DNA from: Novosphingobium sp. SG707
Lineage (GTDB): Bacteria > Pseudomonadota > Alphaproteobacteria > Sphingomonadales > Sphingomonadaceae
DNA length: 64,000 nt
Reading direction: 5' to 3'
Assembly (NCBI RefSeq): GCF_012275515.1
Contig: NZ_JAAZQL010000004.1
Span: 124,001 to 188,000 of the forward strand
Positions 18,429-29,273 of the stretch are shown in pieces; the first letter of the stretch is position 1, and each line of letters begins with the position of its first letter. A program made the translations under genes and the position numbers. The notes beneath the pieces were generated by a model. It did no database searches. It had not been told where the DNA came from and saw only the letters and a program-made list of their open reading frames with translations.

Positions 18429-18659
18429 GCCTCCGGCGGGCCAAGGGACTCGTCCCTTGGCAATCCCGTTAATGGGGATGCGCCTCGTTTGCTAAGAGGC
18501 ATTTTTGGACGAGGCCATTGTTAAAGCCTGCGGCGCGGCGGCGTTGCGCTGATTGGCGCCGCAGACTTTCATTACCAAACGCCGCGTCCGACACCCAAAC
18601 GCCCAACCCGAAGCGCAGCAAAGACAGTAACGGGAGCGCGAGGGTCTAGACCCTCGCAT
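18429..18659. repeat. Composite palindromic repeat, copy C
   Basis: The left end is GCCTCCGGCGGG, followed by the hairpin CAAGGGACT-CGTCCCTTG and CAATCCCGTTA. The central hairpin at 18523-18569 is AAAGCCTGCGGCGC ... GGCGCCGCAGACTTT. Then come ACGCCGCGTCCGACAC and GCAAAGACAGTAACGGGA. The right end is the GAGGGTCTAGACCCTC variant, as in copy B. It begins 20 bp after the ligK stop and ends about 30 bp before ligU, so it splits the ligK-ligU-ligI cluster. Confidence 0.8.
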
Positions 18660-18688
18660 TTCTTCCTTATCTATTAGGAACCATTCCC

Positions 18689-20642
<1,954 letters not shown>

Positions 20643-20650
20643 TGCCTTGA

Positions 20651-20680
20651 GGGGAAGGCGGGCGTACAGCCCCCTTCCCC
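20651..20680 (+). terminator. Possible terminator/attenuator hairpin after ligI
   Basis: GGGGAAGG pairs with CCTTCCCC around an inner GGGC/GCCC stem, beginning 9 bp after ligI. The T run is poor (TTCC), so termination may be partial, with read-through into the LysR gene that starts about 30 bp later. Confidence 0.45.
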
Positions 20681-20709
20681 TTCCTGCGCGCATGGGGCAA
20701 AAGGCCGCC

Positions 20710-21639
20710 ATGCCGCATTCGCTCCCCGATCTCGAAGCATGGGCCATCTTTGCCAAAGTGGCCGAATGCGGCAGTTTCAGCCGCGCGGGCGAGCAGTTGG
20801 GCCTTGCCAAGACGACCGTGTCCAAGGCCGTAACAAGGCTGGAACACAGGATGCGCGCCAGCCTCTTCCACCGCACCACGCGCAAATTGTCGCTGACCGA
20901 AACGGGCCGCCTTGCGCTGGAGCGGGCAGCGCGCATTCTGATCGACGGCGCGGCAATCGAGGCCGATATTCTGGACGAAGCCGCCATCCCGCGCGGCCTT
21001 GTGCGCATCGCCACGATCAGCGCTTTGGGCGTTGAAGTGATCGCGCCGGTGCTGCCGGAGTTCCTCAAGGCCAATCCGGAGATCGAGGTCGATCTGGTGC
21101 TGACCGAAAACCGGGTCGATCTGGTGGCCGAAGGGTTCGATGCGGCCATTCAGGTAGGGCTCGACGGCGATTCCGCCAGCCTGCGCGCGCTTCGCCTGTC
21201 CTCGCTGCGCCGCCCGCTCGTGGGGGCGCCCGAATTGCTCGAGCGGCTGGGGACGCCCCGCACGCCGCATGATCTGACCCGCTATCCCGCCGTCTTACCC
21301 AGCCACATCGCCAACAGCCACGAATGGCAATTCGCCCGAGGCGACGAGGATCCTGTGACCGTGCGCGTCAATGGCCGCTATCGCGCCAACCATGCCGATG
21401 CGCTGGTGCCTGCGCTGGTGGCGGGGGTGGGCATCGGGCTGATGGCGGAATATTTCGTGTGGGATCATGTCCGCGCGGGCCGCCTGATCGAATTGCTGCC
21501 GGATTGGAGCACGCCGCCCGGCCCGCTCTATCTGATCACGCCGCCGGGCCGGGCGCGCCCCGCGCGGGTGCGCGCGCTGCTGGATTTTCTGCGCCCGCAT
21601 CTGACCCTGCCGAAATGGGCCAATGGATACAAAGATTGA
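20710..21639 (+). CDS. LysR-family transcriptional regulator
   Basis: This LysR protein has 309 residues. The HTH lies at residues ~6-65 (FAKVAECGSFSRAGEQLGLAK style, then VSKAVTRLEHRMRASLFHR). The substrate-binding domain of the CrgA-like group starts near residue 90 (GLVRIATISALGVEVIAPVL). ATG at 20710 (MPHSLPDLEAW) fits the family start; ATG at 20692 adds six residues and cannot be excluded. It lies between ligI and an efflux operon on the same strand, and could control either. I favour efflux control, since the tandem-HTH LysR sits at the lig promoters. No effector can be named. Confidence 0.85.
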   Translation: MPHSLPDLEAWAIFAKVAECGSFSRAGEQLGLAKTTVSKAVTRLEHRMRASLFHRTTRKLSLTETGRLALERAARILIDGAAIEADILDEAAIPRGLVRIATISALGVEVIAPVLPEFLKANPEIEVDLVLTENRVDLVAEGFDAAIQVGLDGDSASLRALRLSSLRRPLVGAPELLERLGTPRTPHDLTRYPAVLPSHIANSHEWQFARGDEDPVTVRVNGRYRANHADALVPALVAGVGIGLMAEYFVWDHVRAGRLIELLPDWSTPPGPLYLITPPGRARPARVRALLDFLRPHLTLPKWANGYKD

Positions 21640-21814
21640 GTGGTCATTATAGTCAATTGGGAAACACTATTATGCCGCCGGGGCGGATAATCCTTGACGC
21701 TGCGCTGCACTATAACACAATTGTCAGTATCAGGACGGGTTGCCTCTGGCCCGCCCTTGCAAAACTTCCTGTCGGCCCCCGGAAATCCGTCAGGAAGAGG
21801 AACGAAAGCTACCC

Positions 21815-23290
21815 ATGACTCAATCCCTTACAAAGCCGCGGGCATCGGCAAAGATGGCCATGGCTTTGACTGTCTCCCTGCTGGCCGGGCCGATGCTGGC
21901 CGGTTGCGCCGCCCTGCCCCATGACAGGCCGCAGTTTAGACCCCGCGAGGCCGCCGACCTGGGGTTGACCAATACGGCGCCTGTGCCGGTGGCCGCCGAC
22001 TGGTGGCAGGCGCTGGGCGACCCCCAGCTTGACCGCATCATGGCCGATGCGCTGGCGGGCAATCCTTCGCTGGACGAGGCCGCCGCAAGGCTGCGCATGG
22101 CGGGCCAGTTGATCGCCTCGGCGCGTTCAGGCCTGTTGCCGCAGGTCTCTGCCGATGCCTCGGCGATGGATCAGCGCCTGTCGAACCGCTATATCTATCC
22201 CGCGCCGCTGGGCGGATCGTGGACGTGGATTTCCAATGCGCAGGCCAATCTGGACTGGTCGCTTGATCTGGCCGGACGGCAAAAGGAACTGGTGCTGGCC
22301 GCCAAGGTCTATACCCACGCCAACGAGCTGCAATTGGCCGCCGCCCGCGTGGCGCTGGCGGGCAATGTCGCGCAGGCCTATGTCAATTTCGCCCGCGCCG
22401 AGGAACAGGCCCGGATCGCGCGTGAATTCGTCGCCTCGCGCTCGGCCTCGCTGCGGATCGTGACGGGGCGGCGCGATGCGGGCCTTGGCAATGAATTCGA
22501 CATCGCCAGCGCGCGCACCCTGCAGTCTGAGGCCGAACAGGCGCTGACCCGCGCGCTGGGCGCAAGAGCGCTGGCCGTTCATGCGCTGGCCGCTCTGGTC
22601 GGGCGCGGGCCTGATTACAGCGCCGGGCTGACCGCGCCGACGCTGGCGCCGGACAAGGCGCTGCCCGTTCCCGAAACCCTGCCCGCAGATCTGCTGGCGC
22701 GCCGGGCCGATCTGCTGGCCGCGCGCGAACAGGTCAAACTGGCGATGGCGGGCGAGAAGATCGCCAAGACCGATTTCTATCCCAACGTCAATCTGCGGGC
22801 TTTTGTGGGCGCGCAGGCGCTGGGCATCGGCTCGCTGTTCACCGGCAGCGCACTGACGGGCGGGTTTGGCCCCGCCATCCATCTGCCGATCTTTTCGGGC
22901 GGGGCGATCCGCGCGCAATATCGGCAGGCTGTGGCAGGCGCCGACATTGCCATTGCCCAGTATAACAAGGCGGTGGTGGGCGCGGTGCGTGAGGCGGCCG
23001 ATGCGCTTTCGGGCGTAGACACCAACCGGGCGGATGCGCGCCAGCAGGCCGAGATCCTCGCCGGGCTGGAAAAAACCGTTTCGCTCGACAAGGTGCGGCT
23101 GCAATCAGGCCTCTCGACCAATCTGGACGTGCTGAGCGCGGGCGAACGCCTGCTCGCCGCGCGTCAGGCGCAGGTCGATCTGGCCGCCGATGGGGCCGTC
23201 AAACGCATTCAGTTGCTGATCGCGCTGGGCGGCGGGTTTGCCCCGATCCCCGATCAGCAGGCGGGCGCCCTCGCCCCGGCCGGAAAGTAA
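21815..23290 (+). CDS. NodT-type outer-membrane efflux lipoprotein (OprM/TolC-like)
   Basis: The protein has 491 residues. A signal peptide ends in the lipobox LAGC (Cys31), so it should be acylated and anchored in the outer membrane. Two OEP repeats follow, with GLLPQVSADAS near residue 110 and DFYPNVNLRAFVGAQ near residue 345, the usual half-repeat marks. It forms the exit duct of a tripartite pump. The EmrA- and EmrB-like genes follow within 5 and 11 bp, so the duct is made with its pump. ATG at 21815 lies about 15 bp from a GGAACGAAAG purine stretch. A 175-bp region with TTGACG (21695) precedes it. Confidence 0.92.
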   Translation: MTQSLTKPRASAKMAMALTVSLLAGPMLAGCAALPHDRPQFRPREAADLGLTNTAPVPVAADWWQALGDPQLDRIMADALAGNPSLDEAAARLRMAGQLIASARSGLLPQVSADASAMDQRLSNRYIYPAPLGGSWTWISNAQANLDWSLDLAGRQKELVLAAKVYTHANELQLAAARVALAGNVAQAYVNFARAEEQARIAREFVASRSASLRIVTGRRDAGLGNEFDIASARTLQSEAEQALTRALGARALAVHALAALVGRGPDYSAGLTAPTLAPDKALPVPETLPADLLARRADLLAAREQVKLAMAGEKIAKTDFYPNVNLRAFVGAQALGIGSLFTGSALTGGFGPAIHLPIFSGGAIRAQYRQAVAGADIAIAQYNKAVVGAVREAADALSGVDTNRADARQQAEILAGLEKTVSLDKVRLQSGLSTNLDVLSAGERLLAARQAQVDLAADGAVKRIQLLIALGGGFAPIPDQQAGALAPAGK

Positions 23291-23295
23291 TCGCC

Positions 23296-24492
23296 ATGAA
23301 CCAGCAAAACCATTCTTTTGACAAGGACAATACCTCCGCCATGGCCGACAGCTACAGCCCTCCCCCGGCCAAGAACGCCGCCCGCCGCAAAGGCCTTTTG
23401 ATGCTGGGCGTAGCGGCTCTGGTCGGCCTTGCCGGTTACGGTGTCTATACGATGATGAGCGCGGCCAACGAGGAAACCGATGACGCCTATGTCGCGGGCA
23501 ATGTCACGCAGATCACCGCGCGCGATCCCGGCACCGTCATTGCGGTCCATGCCGAAAGCACGCAGGGCGTGAAGGCGGGCCAGCCGCTGGTCGATCTCGA
23601 TCCGGCGCTGGCGGATGCGCAACTGGCCGCGGCCGAGGCCGAACTGGCCCGCGCGGCGCGCACGGTGCGCTCGGGCTTTACCAAGGTGGGCACTGCCGAT
23701 GCCGAAATCGCGCAGGCCGAGGTTCGCCTTGCCGCCGCCAGGAGCGATCTGACGCGCCGCGAAAAGGCTGTCTCCTCGGGCGCCATTTCCGCCGAAGAAG
23801 TCGCCCATGCCGGCGAGGCCGTGCGCATGGCCCAGGCCAATCTGGATCTGGCGCGCAGCCATCGAGCGGACGCGGAAAGCACAGTGGGCGGCACCGATGT
23901 GGCGGGCAATCCGGCGGTTCTGGCCGCGATCGCGGCGGTCAAGCGCGCGGCCATCGTGCGCTCACATATGCATCTTTCCTCGCCCGTCGATGGCGTGGTG
24001 GCCCAGCGCGCCGCGCAGGTGGGCCAGCAGGTGGCGCCCGGCGCACCGCTGATGTCGGTGGTGCCGCTGCGCAAGGTCTGGGTGGACGCCAATTTCCGCG
24101 AGACGCAGCTGGCCAATCTGCGCATCGGACAATCGGCCACGCTGCATTCCGACGCCTATGGCAAGAAGGTGGTGTTCCACGGCAAGGTCATCGGCCTTTC
24201 GGCTGGTTCGGGCGCGGCCTTCGCGCTGCTGCCCGCGCAGAATGCCAGCGGCAACTGGATCAAGGTGGTCCAGCGTGTGCCGGTGCGCATCGCGCTTGAC
24301 CCCAAGGAACTGGACGCACACCCGCTGCGCCTCGGCCTGTCGGTGACGGTGAAGGTCGACACTTCGCAGGGCACCGGACAGCCTGTGACCGCGATCCCCG
24401 CCGCCGCGCAGGCCAGTGAACCCGTCGATACCGTCAGCCCCGAGATCGAGGCGCGCATCCGCCGGATCATCGCGGCCAACGCCGGCCGCTGA
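23296..24492 (+). CDS. EmrA/HlyD-family membrane fusion protein
   Basis: The protein has 398 residues. The N-terminal cytosolic tail is followed by one transmembrane segment (about residues 34-52, LLMLGVAALVGLAGYGVY), then TDDAYVAGNVTQITARDPG, the conserved EmrA biotinyl-lipoyl start. A long alpha-hairpin with alanine-rich coiled coil (about 110-220) and a beta-barrel with the SPVDGVVAQRAAQVGQQV motif complete the fold. It links the inner-membrane EmrB-type pump to the NodT duct across the periplasm. ATG at 23296 is 5 bp after the NodT stop; ATG at 23341 is an alternative. Confidence 0.93.
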   Translation: MNQQNHSFDKDNTSAMADSYSPPPAKNAARRKGLLMLGVAALVGLAGYGVYTMMSAANEETDDAYVAGNVTQITARDPGTVIAVHAESTQGVKAGQPLVDLDPALADAQLAAAEAELARAARTVRSGFTKVGTADAEIAQAEVRLAAARSDLTRREKAVSSGAISAEEVAHAGEAVRMAQANLDLARSHRADAESTVGGTDVAGNPAVLAAIAAVKRAAIVRSHMHLSSPVDGVVAQRAAQVGQQVAPGAPLMSVVPLRKVWVDANFRETQLANLRIGQSATLHSDAYGKKVVFHGKVIGLSAGSGAAFALLPAQNASGNWIKVVQRVPVRIALDPKELDAHPLRLGLSVTVKVDTSQGTGQPVTAIPAAAQASEPVDTVSPEIEARIRRIIAANAGR

Positions 24493-24503
24493 AGGCAGAG
24501 GTC

Positions 24504-26105
24504 ATGAGCCAATCTCCCTCGCAAGATCTGGACGCGAGCGAATTCGCGGTTGAGGATAACAGCCCCTCGCCCGCAACGCCCCCGCCGCTGCATGGCGCGG
24601 CGCTGTTTTCGGCGGCCTTCGCCCTTGCGCTGGGCACCTTTATGCAGGTGCTGGATTCCACCATCGCCAATGTTGCGCTCAACACGATCTCGGGCAATCT
24701 GGGCGAGGCGAGCAGCACGGCGACATGGGTAATTACCGCCTTTGCCGTGGCCAATGGCGTGACCGTGCCGCTGACCGGGTGGCTGATGCGGCGCTTTGGC
24801 GTGGTGAACACGTTCATCGCCTCGGTGGCGCTCTTCACGCTGGCCTCGTTCCTTTGCGGGATTGCCTGGTCGCTGCCTTCGCTGATCGTGTTCCGCCTGT
24901 TGCAGGGCGCGGTTTCGGGTCCGATGATTCCGGGCAGCCAGGCGCTGCTGCTGGCAATTTTCCCGCCCGAAAAGCGCACCGTTGGCCTGTCGATCTGGTC
25001 GATGACCGCGCTGGTCGGGCCGGTGCTGGGGCCGATCCTTGGCGGTTATATTTCCGACAATTATCACTGGGGCTGGATCTTCCTTATCAACGTACCGGTG
25101 GGTTTCATCACCGTGGGTGTGCTGATGGCGCGGATGCGGGCCTATAATACGCCGCCGGTCAAGCTGCCCTTCGACTGGGGCGGGGTGGCGCTGTTGATCC
25201 TGTGGGTCGGCTCGCTTCAGGTCGTGCTCGACCTTGGCAAGGATGAGGACTGGTTCAATTCCACCTTCATCTGCGCGCTGTCGGTGGTGGCGGTCCTTGG
25301 CTTCTTTGCCTGGCTGATCTGGGAATTGACCGAGGAGCACCCGGCGGTCGACCTCACCTTGTTCAAGAGCCGCAATTTCGCCATCGGCACGCTGTGCTTC
25401 TGTCTGGGCTATGGCTTCTTCTTTGCCAGCAACCTGCTGATGCCGCTCTGGCTGCAGACCCAACAGGGCTATACCGCGACATGGGCGGGGCTGGTGTCGG
25501 CGCCTGCGGGCATGGTGGCTTTTTTGCTGGCGCCTTTGGTGGCACGGGCGGCGGGTACGCTCGATCTGCGTTATGTCGCCACCTATGCGCTGCTGGCCTT
25601 TGCGGTGTCCTATATGATGCGCACCGGCTTTGCCCCCGATACCGACCTTTGGCATTTCGTCCTGCCCTCGATCGTTCAGGGCACGGCGATGGGCACGTTC
25701 TTCATGTCGATGACCACGCTGTCGTTTGACCGGCTGGGGCCGCATCGCATCCCTTCGGCCACGGGCATTTCAAACTTTGCCCGTATCACCGGAGGCGCCT
25801 TTGCCGCCTCGATCACCACGACCTTCTGGGACCGGCGCGAAGTGCTGCATCAGAGCCGTCTGGCCGAGGCCGCCAATCCGGGCAATCCGGCCTATGTTCA
25901 GGCGATGGACCATCTCCAGACCATTGGCATGAGCAAGACACAGGCCACCGGCGCGCTGACCGGGCAAATGGTGAACCAGTCCTATCTGCTCTCCTCGCTC
26001 GACATTTTCTGGTTTGCGGGCATGGGCTGCATTGCCATGCTGGCGCTGCTCTGGTGCACGCGCAAACCGGCTCCTCCGCAAGGCGGCGCGGTGGTAGTAG
26101 ATTAA
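24504..26105 (+). CDS. EmrB/QacA-type MFS multidrug exporter (DHA2, 14 TM)
   Basis: The protein has 533 residues with about 14 hydrophobic segments. The DHA2 motif C-like and D1 motifs are visible: MQVLDSTIANVALNTI in helix 1 and the GPVLGPILGGYI block near residues 170-185. It exports hydrophobic drugs, or possibly aromatic acids, using the proton gradient. It forms a full NodT-EmrA-EmrB operon with the two genes before it. The position right after the lig cluster suggests, without proof, protection from aromatic compounds. A strong terminator follows. Confidence 0.93.
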   Translation: MSQSPSQDLDASEFAVEDNSPSPATPPPLHGAALFSAAFALALGTFMQVLDSTIANVALNTISGNLGEASSTATWVITAFAVANGVTVPLTGWLMRRFGVVNTFIASVALFTLASFLCGIAWSLPSLIVFRLLQGAVSGPMIPGSQALLLAIFPPEKRTVGLSIWSMTALVGPVLGPILGGYISDNYHWGWIFLINVPVGFITVGVLMARMRAYNTPPVKLPFDWGGVALLILWVGSLQVVLDLGKDEDWFNSTFICALSVVAVLGFFAWLIWELTEEHPAVDLTLFKSRNFAIGTLCFCLGYGFFFASNLLMPLWLQTQQGYTATWAGLVSAPAGMVAFLLAPLVARAAGTLDLRYVATYALLAFAVSYMMRTGFAPDTDLWHFVLPSIVQGTAMGTFFMSMTTLSFDRLGPHRIPSATGISNFARITGGAFAASITTTFWDRREVLHQSRLAEAANPGNPAYVQAMDHLQTIGMSKTQATGALTGQMVNQSYLLSSLDIFWFAGMGCIAMLALLWCTRKPAPPQGGAVVVD

Positions 26106-26109
26106 AGAA

Positions 26110-26145
26110 AAGGCCGGGACGGTTGATCCATCCCGGCCTTTTTTT
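26110..26145. terminator. Rho-independent terminator after the efflux operon
   Basis: AAGGCCGGGA pairs with TCCCGGCCTT across an 11-base loop, followed by TTTTTTT (26139-26145). Because the AAAGAAAA tract precedes the stem, it may also serve the convergent scoB gene. Confidence 0.88.
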
Positions 26146-26163
26146 ATGGCGTTTGAAAGCGTC

Positions 26164-26799
26164 TTATTCGACGTAATGCGCGCTGGTCTTTTCGCGCACT
26201 TCCTCGGCCGTAACGCCGGGGGCCAGTTCGACCAGCTTGAACGGGCTGTTGTGATCGGGCCGGGCAAAGACGGCCAGATCGGTCACGATCATGTCCACAA
26301 CATTGCGCCCCGTCAGCGGCAGCGTGCAGGCGGGGATGAACTTGGGGCTGCCATCCTTGGCGCAATGCTCCATCACCACGATGATCTTCTTGACGCCCGC
26401 GACCAGATCCATCGCGCCGCCCATGCCCTTGATCATCTTGCCCGGGATCATCCAGTTGGCAATGTCGCCGCCCTCGGACACTTCCATCGCGCCAAGGACG
26501 GTCAGGTCGATATGGCCGCCGCGGATCATGGCAAAGCTCTGCGCGCTGTCGAAATAGGCCGAATGGGGCAGCTCGCTGATCGTCTGCTTGCCCGCGTTGA
26601 TGAGGTCGGCATCTTCCTCACCCTCATAGGGGAACGGGCCGATGCCCAGCATGCCGTTTTCGCTCTGCAGCGTCACGGTCAACCCCTCGGGCACGTAATT
26701 GGCCACCAGCGTCGGGATGCCGATGCCAAGGTTCACATAAAAGCCGTCCTGAAGCTCACGCGCGGCGCGGGCGGCCATTTCATTGCGGTTCCAAGCCAT
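26164..26799 (-). CDS. 3-oxoacid CoA-transferase, subunit B
   Basis: This 211-residue beta subunit carries the catalytic glutamate E47 in [12 protein letters not shown], the SENG motif of family I CoA-transferases. [15 protein letters not shown] near residues 23-37 is also typical. With subunit A it moves CoA from succinyl-CoA to acetoacetate or 3-oxoadipate. Sequence alone does not separate ScoB from PcaJ. No 3-oxoadipate pathway gene is seen in the window, and lig products do not need it. It lies 5 bp after subunit A. Confidence 0.92.
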   Translation of the reverse strand: MAWNRNEMAARAARELQDGFYVNLGIGIPTLVANYVPEGLTVTLQSENGMLGIGPFPYEGEEDADLINAGKQTISELPHSAYFDSAQSFAMIRGGHIDLTVLGAMEVSEGGDIANWMIPGKMIKGMGGAMDLVAGVKKIIVVMEHCAKDGSPKFIPACTLPLTGRNVVDMIVTDLAVFARPDHNSPFKLVELAPGVTAEEVREKTSAHYVE

Positions 26800-26804
26800 G
26801 TTGC

Positions 26805-27509
26805 TCAGGCCTCCTTCGGACGGGTGGTGCGGAATTCGATCTTCTTGTCATAGCTGCCCAGCACAATGCGCTGAACATAGACGCCAGGCAGATGGATCGC
26901 ATCGGGATCAAGCTGCCCCGGCTCGACGATCTCCTCAACTTCGACCACGGTGATCTTGCCGGCGGTGGCGGCGGGCACGTTAAAATTGCGCGCCGTCTTG
27001 CGGAAGATCACATTGCCCGTCGTGTCGGCCTTCCAGCCCTTCACAATGGCGAGGTCAGCGAAAATGCCCTGCTCCAGCACATATTCCTGGCCGTCAAAGA
27101 TCTTGGTTTCCTTGCCCTCGGCCACCAGCGTGCCAACGCCCGTCTTGGTGTAAAAGCCCGGAATGCCCGCCCCGCCCGCGCGCAGACGCTCGGCCAAAGT
27201 GCCCTGAGGCGTAAATTCCACTTCAAGCTCGCCCGCCAGATACTGACGCTCGAACTCCTTGTTTTCGCCCACATAGGACGAAATCATCTTCTTCACCTGC
27301 CGCGTGCGCAGCAACTTGCCGATGCCCTCATTGTCGATGCCCGCATTGTTGCTGGCAAAGGTCAGATCCTTGACCCCGCTGGCCTGAATCGCATCCAGCA
27401 AACGCTCCGGAATGCCGCAAAGGCCAAAGCCCCCGCTGGCAATCAGCAAACCATCGCGCAACACCCCTTCCAGCGCAGCCTCTGCGCTGGGATAAACCTT
27501 GCTCGCCAT
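26805..27509 (-). CDS. 3-oxoacid CoA-transferase, subunit A
   Basis: This 234-residue alpha subunit of a family I CoA-transferase has the glycine-rich [13 protein letters not shown] motif (about residues 22-34) and the [17 protein letters not shown] block, both typical of ScoA/PcaI. It forms a heterotetramer with the B subunit downstream. The pair is divergent from a LysR gene, with repeat copy D in the 269-bp gap. The repeat starts about 125 bp upstream of this gene, so the promoter must lie in the AT-rich stretch between 27530 and 27635. Confidence 0.92.
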   Translation of the reverse strand: MASKVYPSAEAALEGVLRDGLLIASGGFGLCGIPERLLDAIQASGVKDLTFASNNAGIDNEGIGKLLRTRQVKKMISSYVGENKEFERQYLAGELEVEFTPQGTLAERLRAGGAGIPGFYTKTGVGTLVAEGKETKIFDGQEYVLEQGIFADLAIVKGWKADTTGNVIFRKTARNFNVPAATAGKITVVEVEEIVEPGQLDPDAIHLPGVYVQRIVLGSYDKKIEFRTTRPKEA

Positions 27510-27635
27510 ACAGCTCCCTCTCTCTCGGGATTGATATAGGGGTGACTGTATCGAAGGAAAATGATGTGTTCTAATGATAGTTTTTTTGGGTTATTGATAG
27601 GTAGTGGTGATGTATTGGAATGTGCAGAGAAAGGT

Positions 27636-27773
27636 GCCTCCGGCGGGTTAAGGGCGGGGGCCCTTTGCAATCCCGTTAATGGGGTGGCGCCATGGGGTCG
27701 GCGTTGGGTGACTTCAATTTCCATCCCCAGTATCGGGATTGTTAAGGGCCCCCGCCCTTAACCCGCCGGAGGC
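27636..27773. repeat. Composite palindromic repeat, copy D (short form)
   Basis: The ends are GCCTCCGGCGGG and CCCGCCGGAGGC in perfect inversion. The inner arms are TTAAGGGCGGGGGCCC with CCCGTTA on the left, and GGGATTG with TTAAGGGCCCCCGCCCTTAA on the right. At 138 bp it lacks the central AAAGCCTGC hairpin of the longer copies. Unlike the others it lies between divergent genes, and its right end touches the start of a LysR gene. Confidence 0.8.
27768..27772 (+). promoter_or_regulatory. Shine-Dalgarno provided by the repeat end
   Basis: GGAGG in the terminal CCCGCCGGAGGC of repeat copy D is 6 bases from the TTG start of the LysR gene (27779). No other ribosome site is present, so the element supplies the gene's translation start signal. 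Confidence 0.5.
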
Positions 27774-27778
27774 ATAAA

Positions 27779-28645
27779 TTGAACCGCATCGCCCTCTATC
27801 ACCTTGAAACCCTGCTCTGGATCGCGCGCCTCGGCACCTTTGCAGCGGCGGCGGAGAGACTGAACACCACCCAGCCCACCATCTCGGCCCGCGTACGCGA
27901 ATTGGAGGCGCAGATCGGCTATCCCCTGTTCCGGCGCGAGGGGCGGCGGATGCTGCTGACGGTGCGCGGGCGGCAATTGGTGCGCGATACCGAACCGCTC
28001 TGGGCGGCGCTGGAACGGACGCTGGCGGCGGACAATCTGGCGGGCGCGCGCGGCGTCGTGCGCATCGGCACCGGCGAGATCGCGGCGGCCTCCTGCCTGC
28101 CGGGTTTCGTGGCCGAGATCGAGCATGACATGCCCGCTGTGACGCTGGACATCACGATAAGCCTGACCGCACAATTGCTGCAGGATCTGCTGGGCGCAAC
28201 GAGCGACCTGGTGTTTCTGGCCGGCCCGGTGGCCAGTCCGGGGCTGCAAACCGCCTCGATCGGCGGGGTGGCGCTGCAATGGCTGGCCTCACCCACCACG
28301 GCGACGGCTATGCGCGAGGGCGCGACGCCCCCGCTCTGGTCTCTGCCCCGCCAGTCGCCGCTTCATCAGGTCATGCTCGAAACCCTCTCGGGCGATGCCC
28401 TGCCCGCGATCCGCACCTGTAACAATGCCCGGATGCTGATCGACATCATCGCGGCGGGGCAAGGCATGGCCCTGCTGCCCGAAACCATGACGCGCGAGGC
28501 GGTCGCAGACGGGCGACTGCAGGAAGTGTGGCCCCGGCCAAAACGCGGGATCGAGTTTCAGGCCGCGATCCGGGCCGAGGAGAGCGATCCGCTGGTGCTG
28601 GAGTTGTTCAGGAGGGCGGCGGGGTTGCGGATTGATCCTCGGTAG
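27779..28645 (+). CDS. LysR-family transcriptional regulator
   Basis: This LysR protein has 288 residues. The HTH opens at about residue 4 (LYHLETLLWIARLGTFAAAA) with NTTQPTISARVRELEAQIG as the recognition part, and the effector domain starts near residue 85. The start is TTG at 27779, since the HTH begins only a few residues in and GGAGG sits 6 bases upstream within repeat copy D. It is divergent from the 3-oxoacid CoA-transferase pair, its most likely target. Its mRNA would begin inside or before the repeat. No effector can be named. Confidence 0.83.
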   Translation: MNRIALYHLETLLWIARLGTFAAAAERLNTTQPTISARVRELEAQIGYPLFRREGRRMLLTVRGRQLVRDTEPLWAALERTLAADNLAGARGVVRIGTGEIAAASCLPGFVAEIEHDMPAVTLDITISLTAQLLQDLLGATSDLVFLAGPVASPGLQTASIGGVALQWLASPTTATAMREGATPPLWSLPRQSPLHQVMLETLSGDALPAIRTCNNARMLIDIIAAGQGMALLPETMTREAVADGRLQEVWPRPKRGIEFQAAIRAEESDPLVLELFRRAAGLRIDPR

Positions 28646-28660
28646 AAGGAGGAAGATTGG

Positions 28661-28850
28661 CCCCGGCGGGCAAAGGGACTTGTCCCTTTGCAATCCCGTT
28701 AATGGGTGCGCGCAACATGGCCGACATGCGCTAATCCGCAAAGCGGCTTTATAGCCTGCGACGCGGCAAACTTGCGCAAGGCCGAACCCATGGCGCAACA
28801 AAGACAGTATTGGGATTGTTAAGGGCCCCCGCCCTTAACCCGCCGGAGGC
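28661..28850. repeat. Composite palindromic repeat, copy E (partly degraded)
   Basis: The left end is degenerate (CCCCGGCGGG), then CAAAGGGACT-TGTCCCTTTG and CAATCCCGTTA. The left half of the central hairpin (AGCCTGCGACGCGGC) is present but its right half is missing. GCAACAAAGACAGTA follows, then GGGATTG, the hairpin TTAAGGGCCCCCGCCCTTAA and the end CCCGCCGGAGGC. It fills the convergent gap between the LysR gene (stop 28645) and folB (stop 28864), leaving 15 and 13 bp. Confidence 0.78.
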
Positions 28851-28863
28851 ATAAAATCCGCGA

Positions 28864-29256
28864 TTAAACCGCCCGCACCATCACCGACACCGAGGCCATC
28901 CCATTATCAACCGCCTCAGGCTTATCAATCCGCACACGCGCCCACAAAACCGACCCCATCCCCAGACAAGCCTCACCCAATTGCCGGGCAAAGCTCTCGA
29001 TCAGATCGATGTGGGTGCGCGCCAGACACTCGGCCGCCGCGCCGATGTCGCGATAATCGACGGTTTGCTCCAGCCGCTCGATGGCGCCCACACCAAGGCC
29101 CAGTTCGGCGAAGATGACCAGCGGTTGGCGCCGCCCGATTTCGCCATGATTGACGCCGACTGCCGCCATCACCTCGAAACCCGACAGGCGCACCACCGTT
29201 TCGGCCACCTCATAGCCCGCAACAGGCGCGGGGCGCAGAGAGATCACACTATCCAT
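28864..29256 (-). CDS. folB: Dihydroneopterin aldolase-family protein (FolB-like)
   Basis: This 130-residue protein has the T-fold of FolB/FolX. FEVMAAVGVNHGEIGRRQPLVI (in parts, residues ~27-48) and LEQTVDYRDIGAAAECLA match the family. FolB makes 6-hydroxymethyl-dihydropterin for folate synthesis. It is the last gene of metF-purU-folB, so here it probably supports tetrahydrofolate supply for the O-demethylase. It could be a paralogue with a changed role, as the usual catalytic Lys/Glu context is not fully clear to me. The gap to purU is 17 bp. Confidence 0.78.
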   Translation of the reverse strand: MDSVISLRPAPVAGYEVAETVVRLSGFEVMAAVGVNHGEIGRRQPLVIFAELGLGVGAIERLEQTVDYRDIGAAAECLARTHIDLIESFARQLGEACLGMGSVLWARVRIDKPEAVDNGMASVSVMVRAV

Positions 29257-29273
29257 ACACCCCGCCTCCTGTA

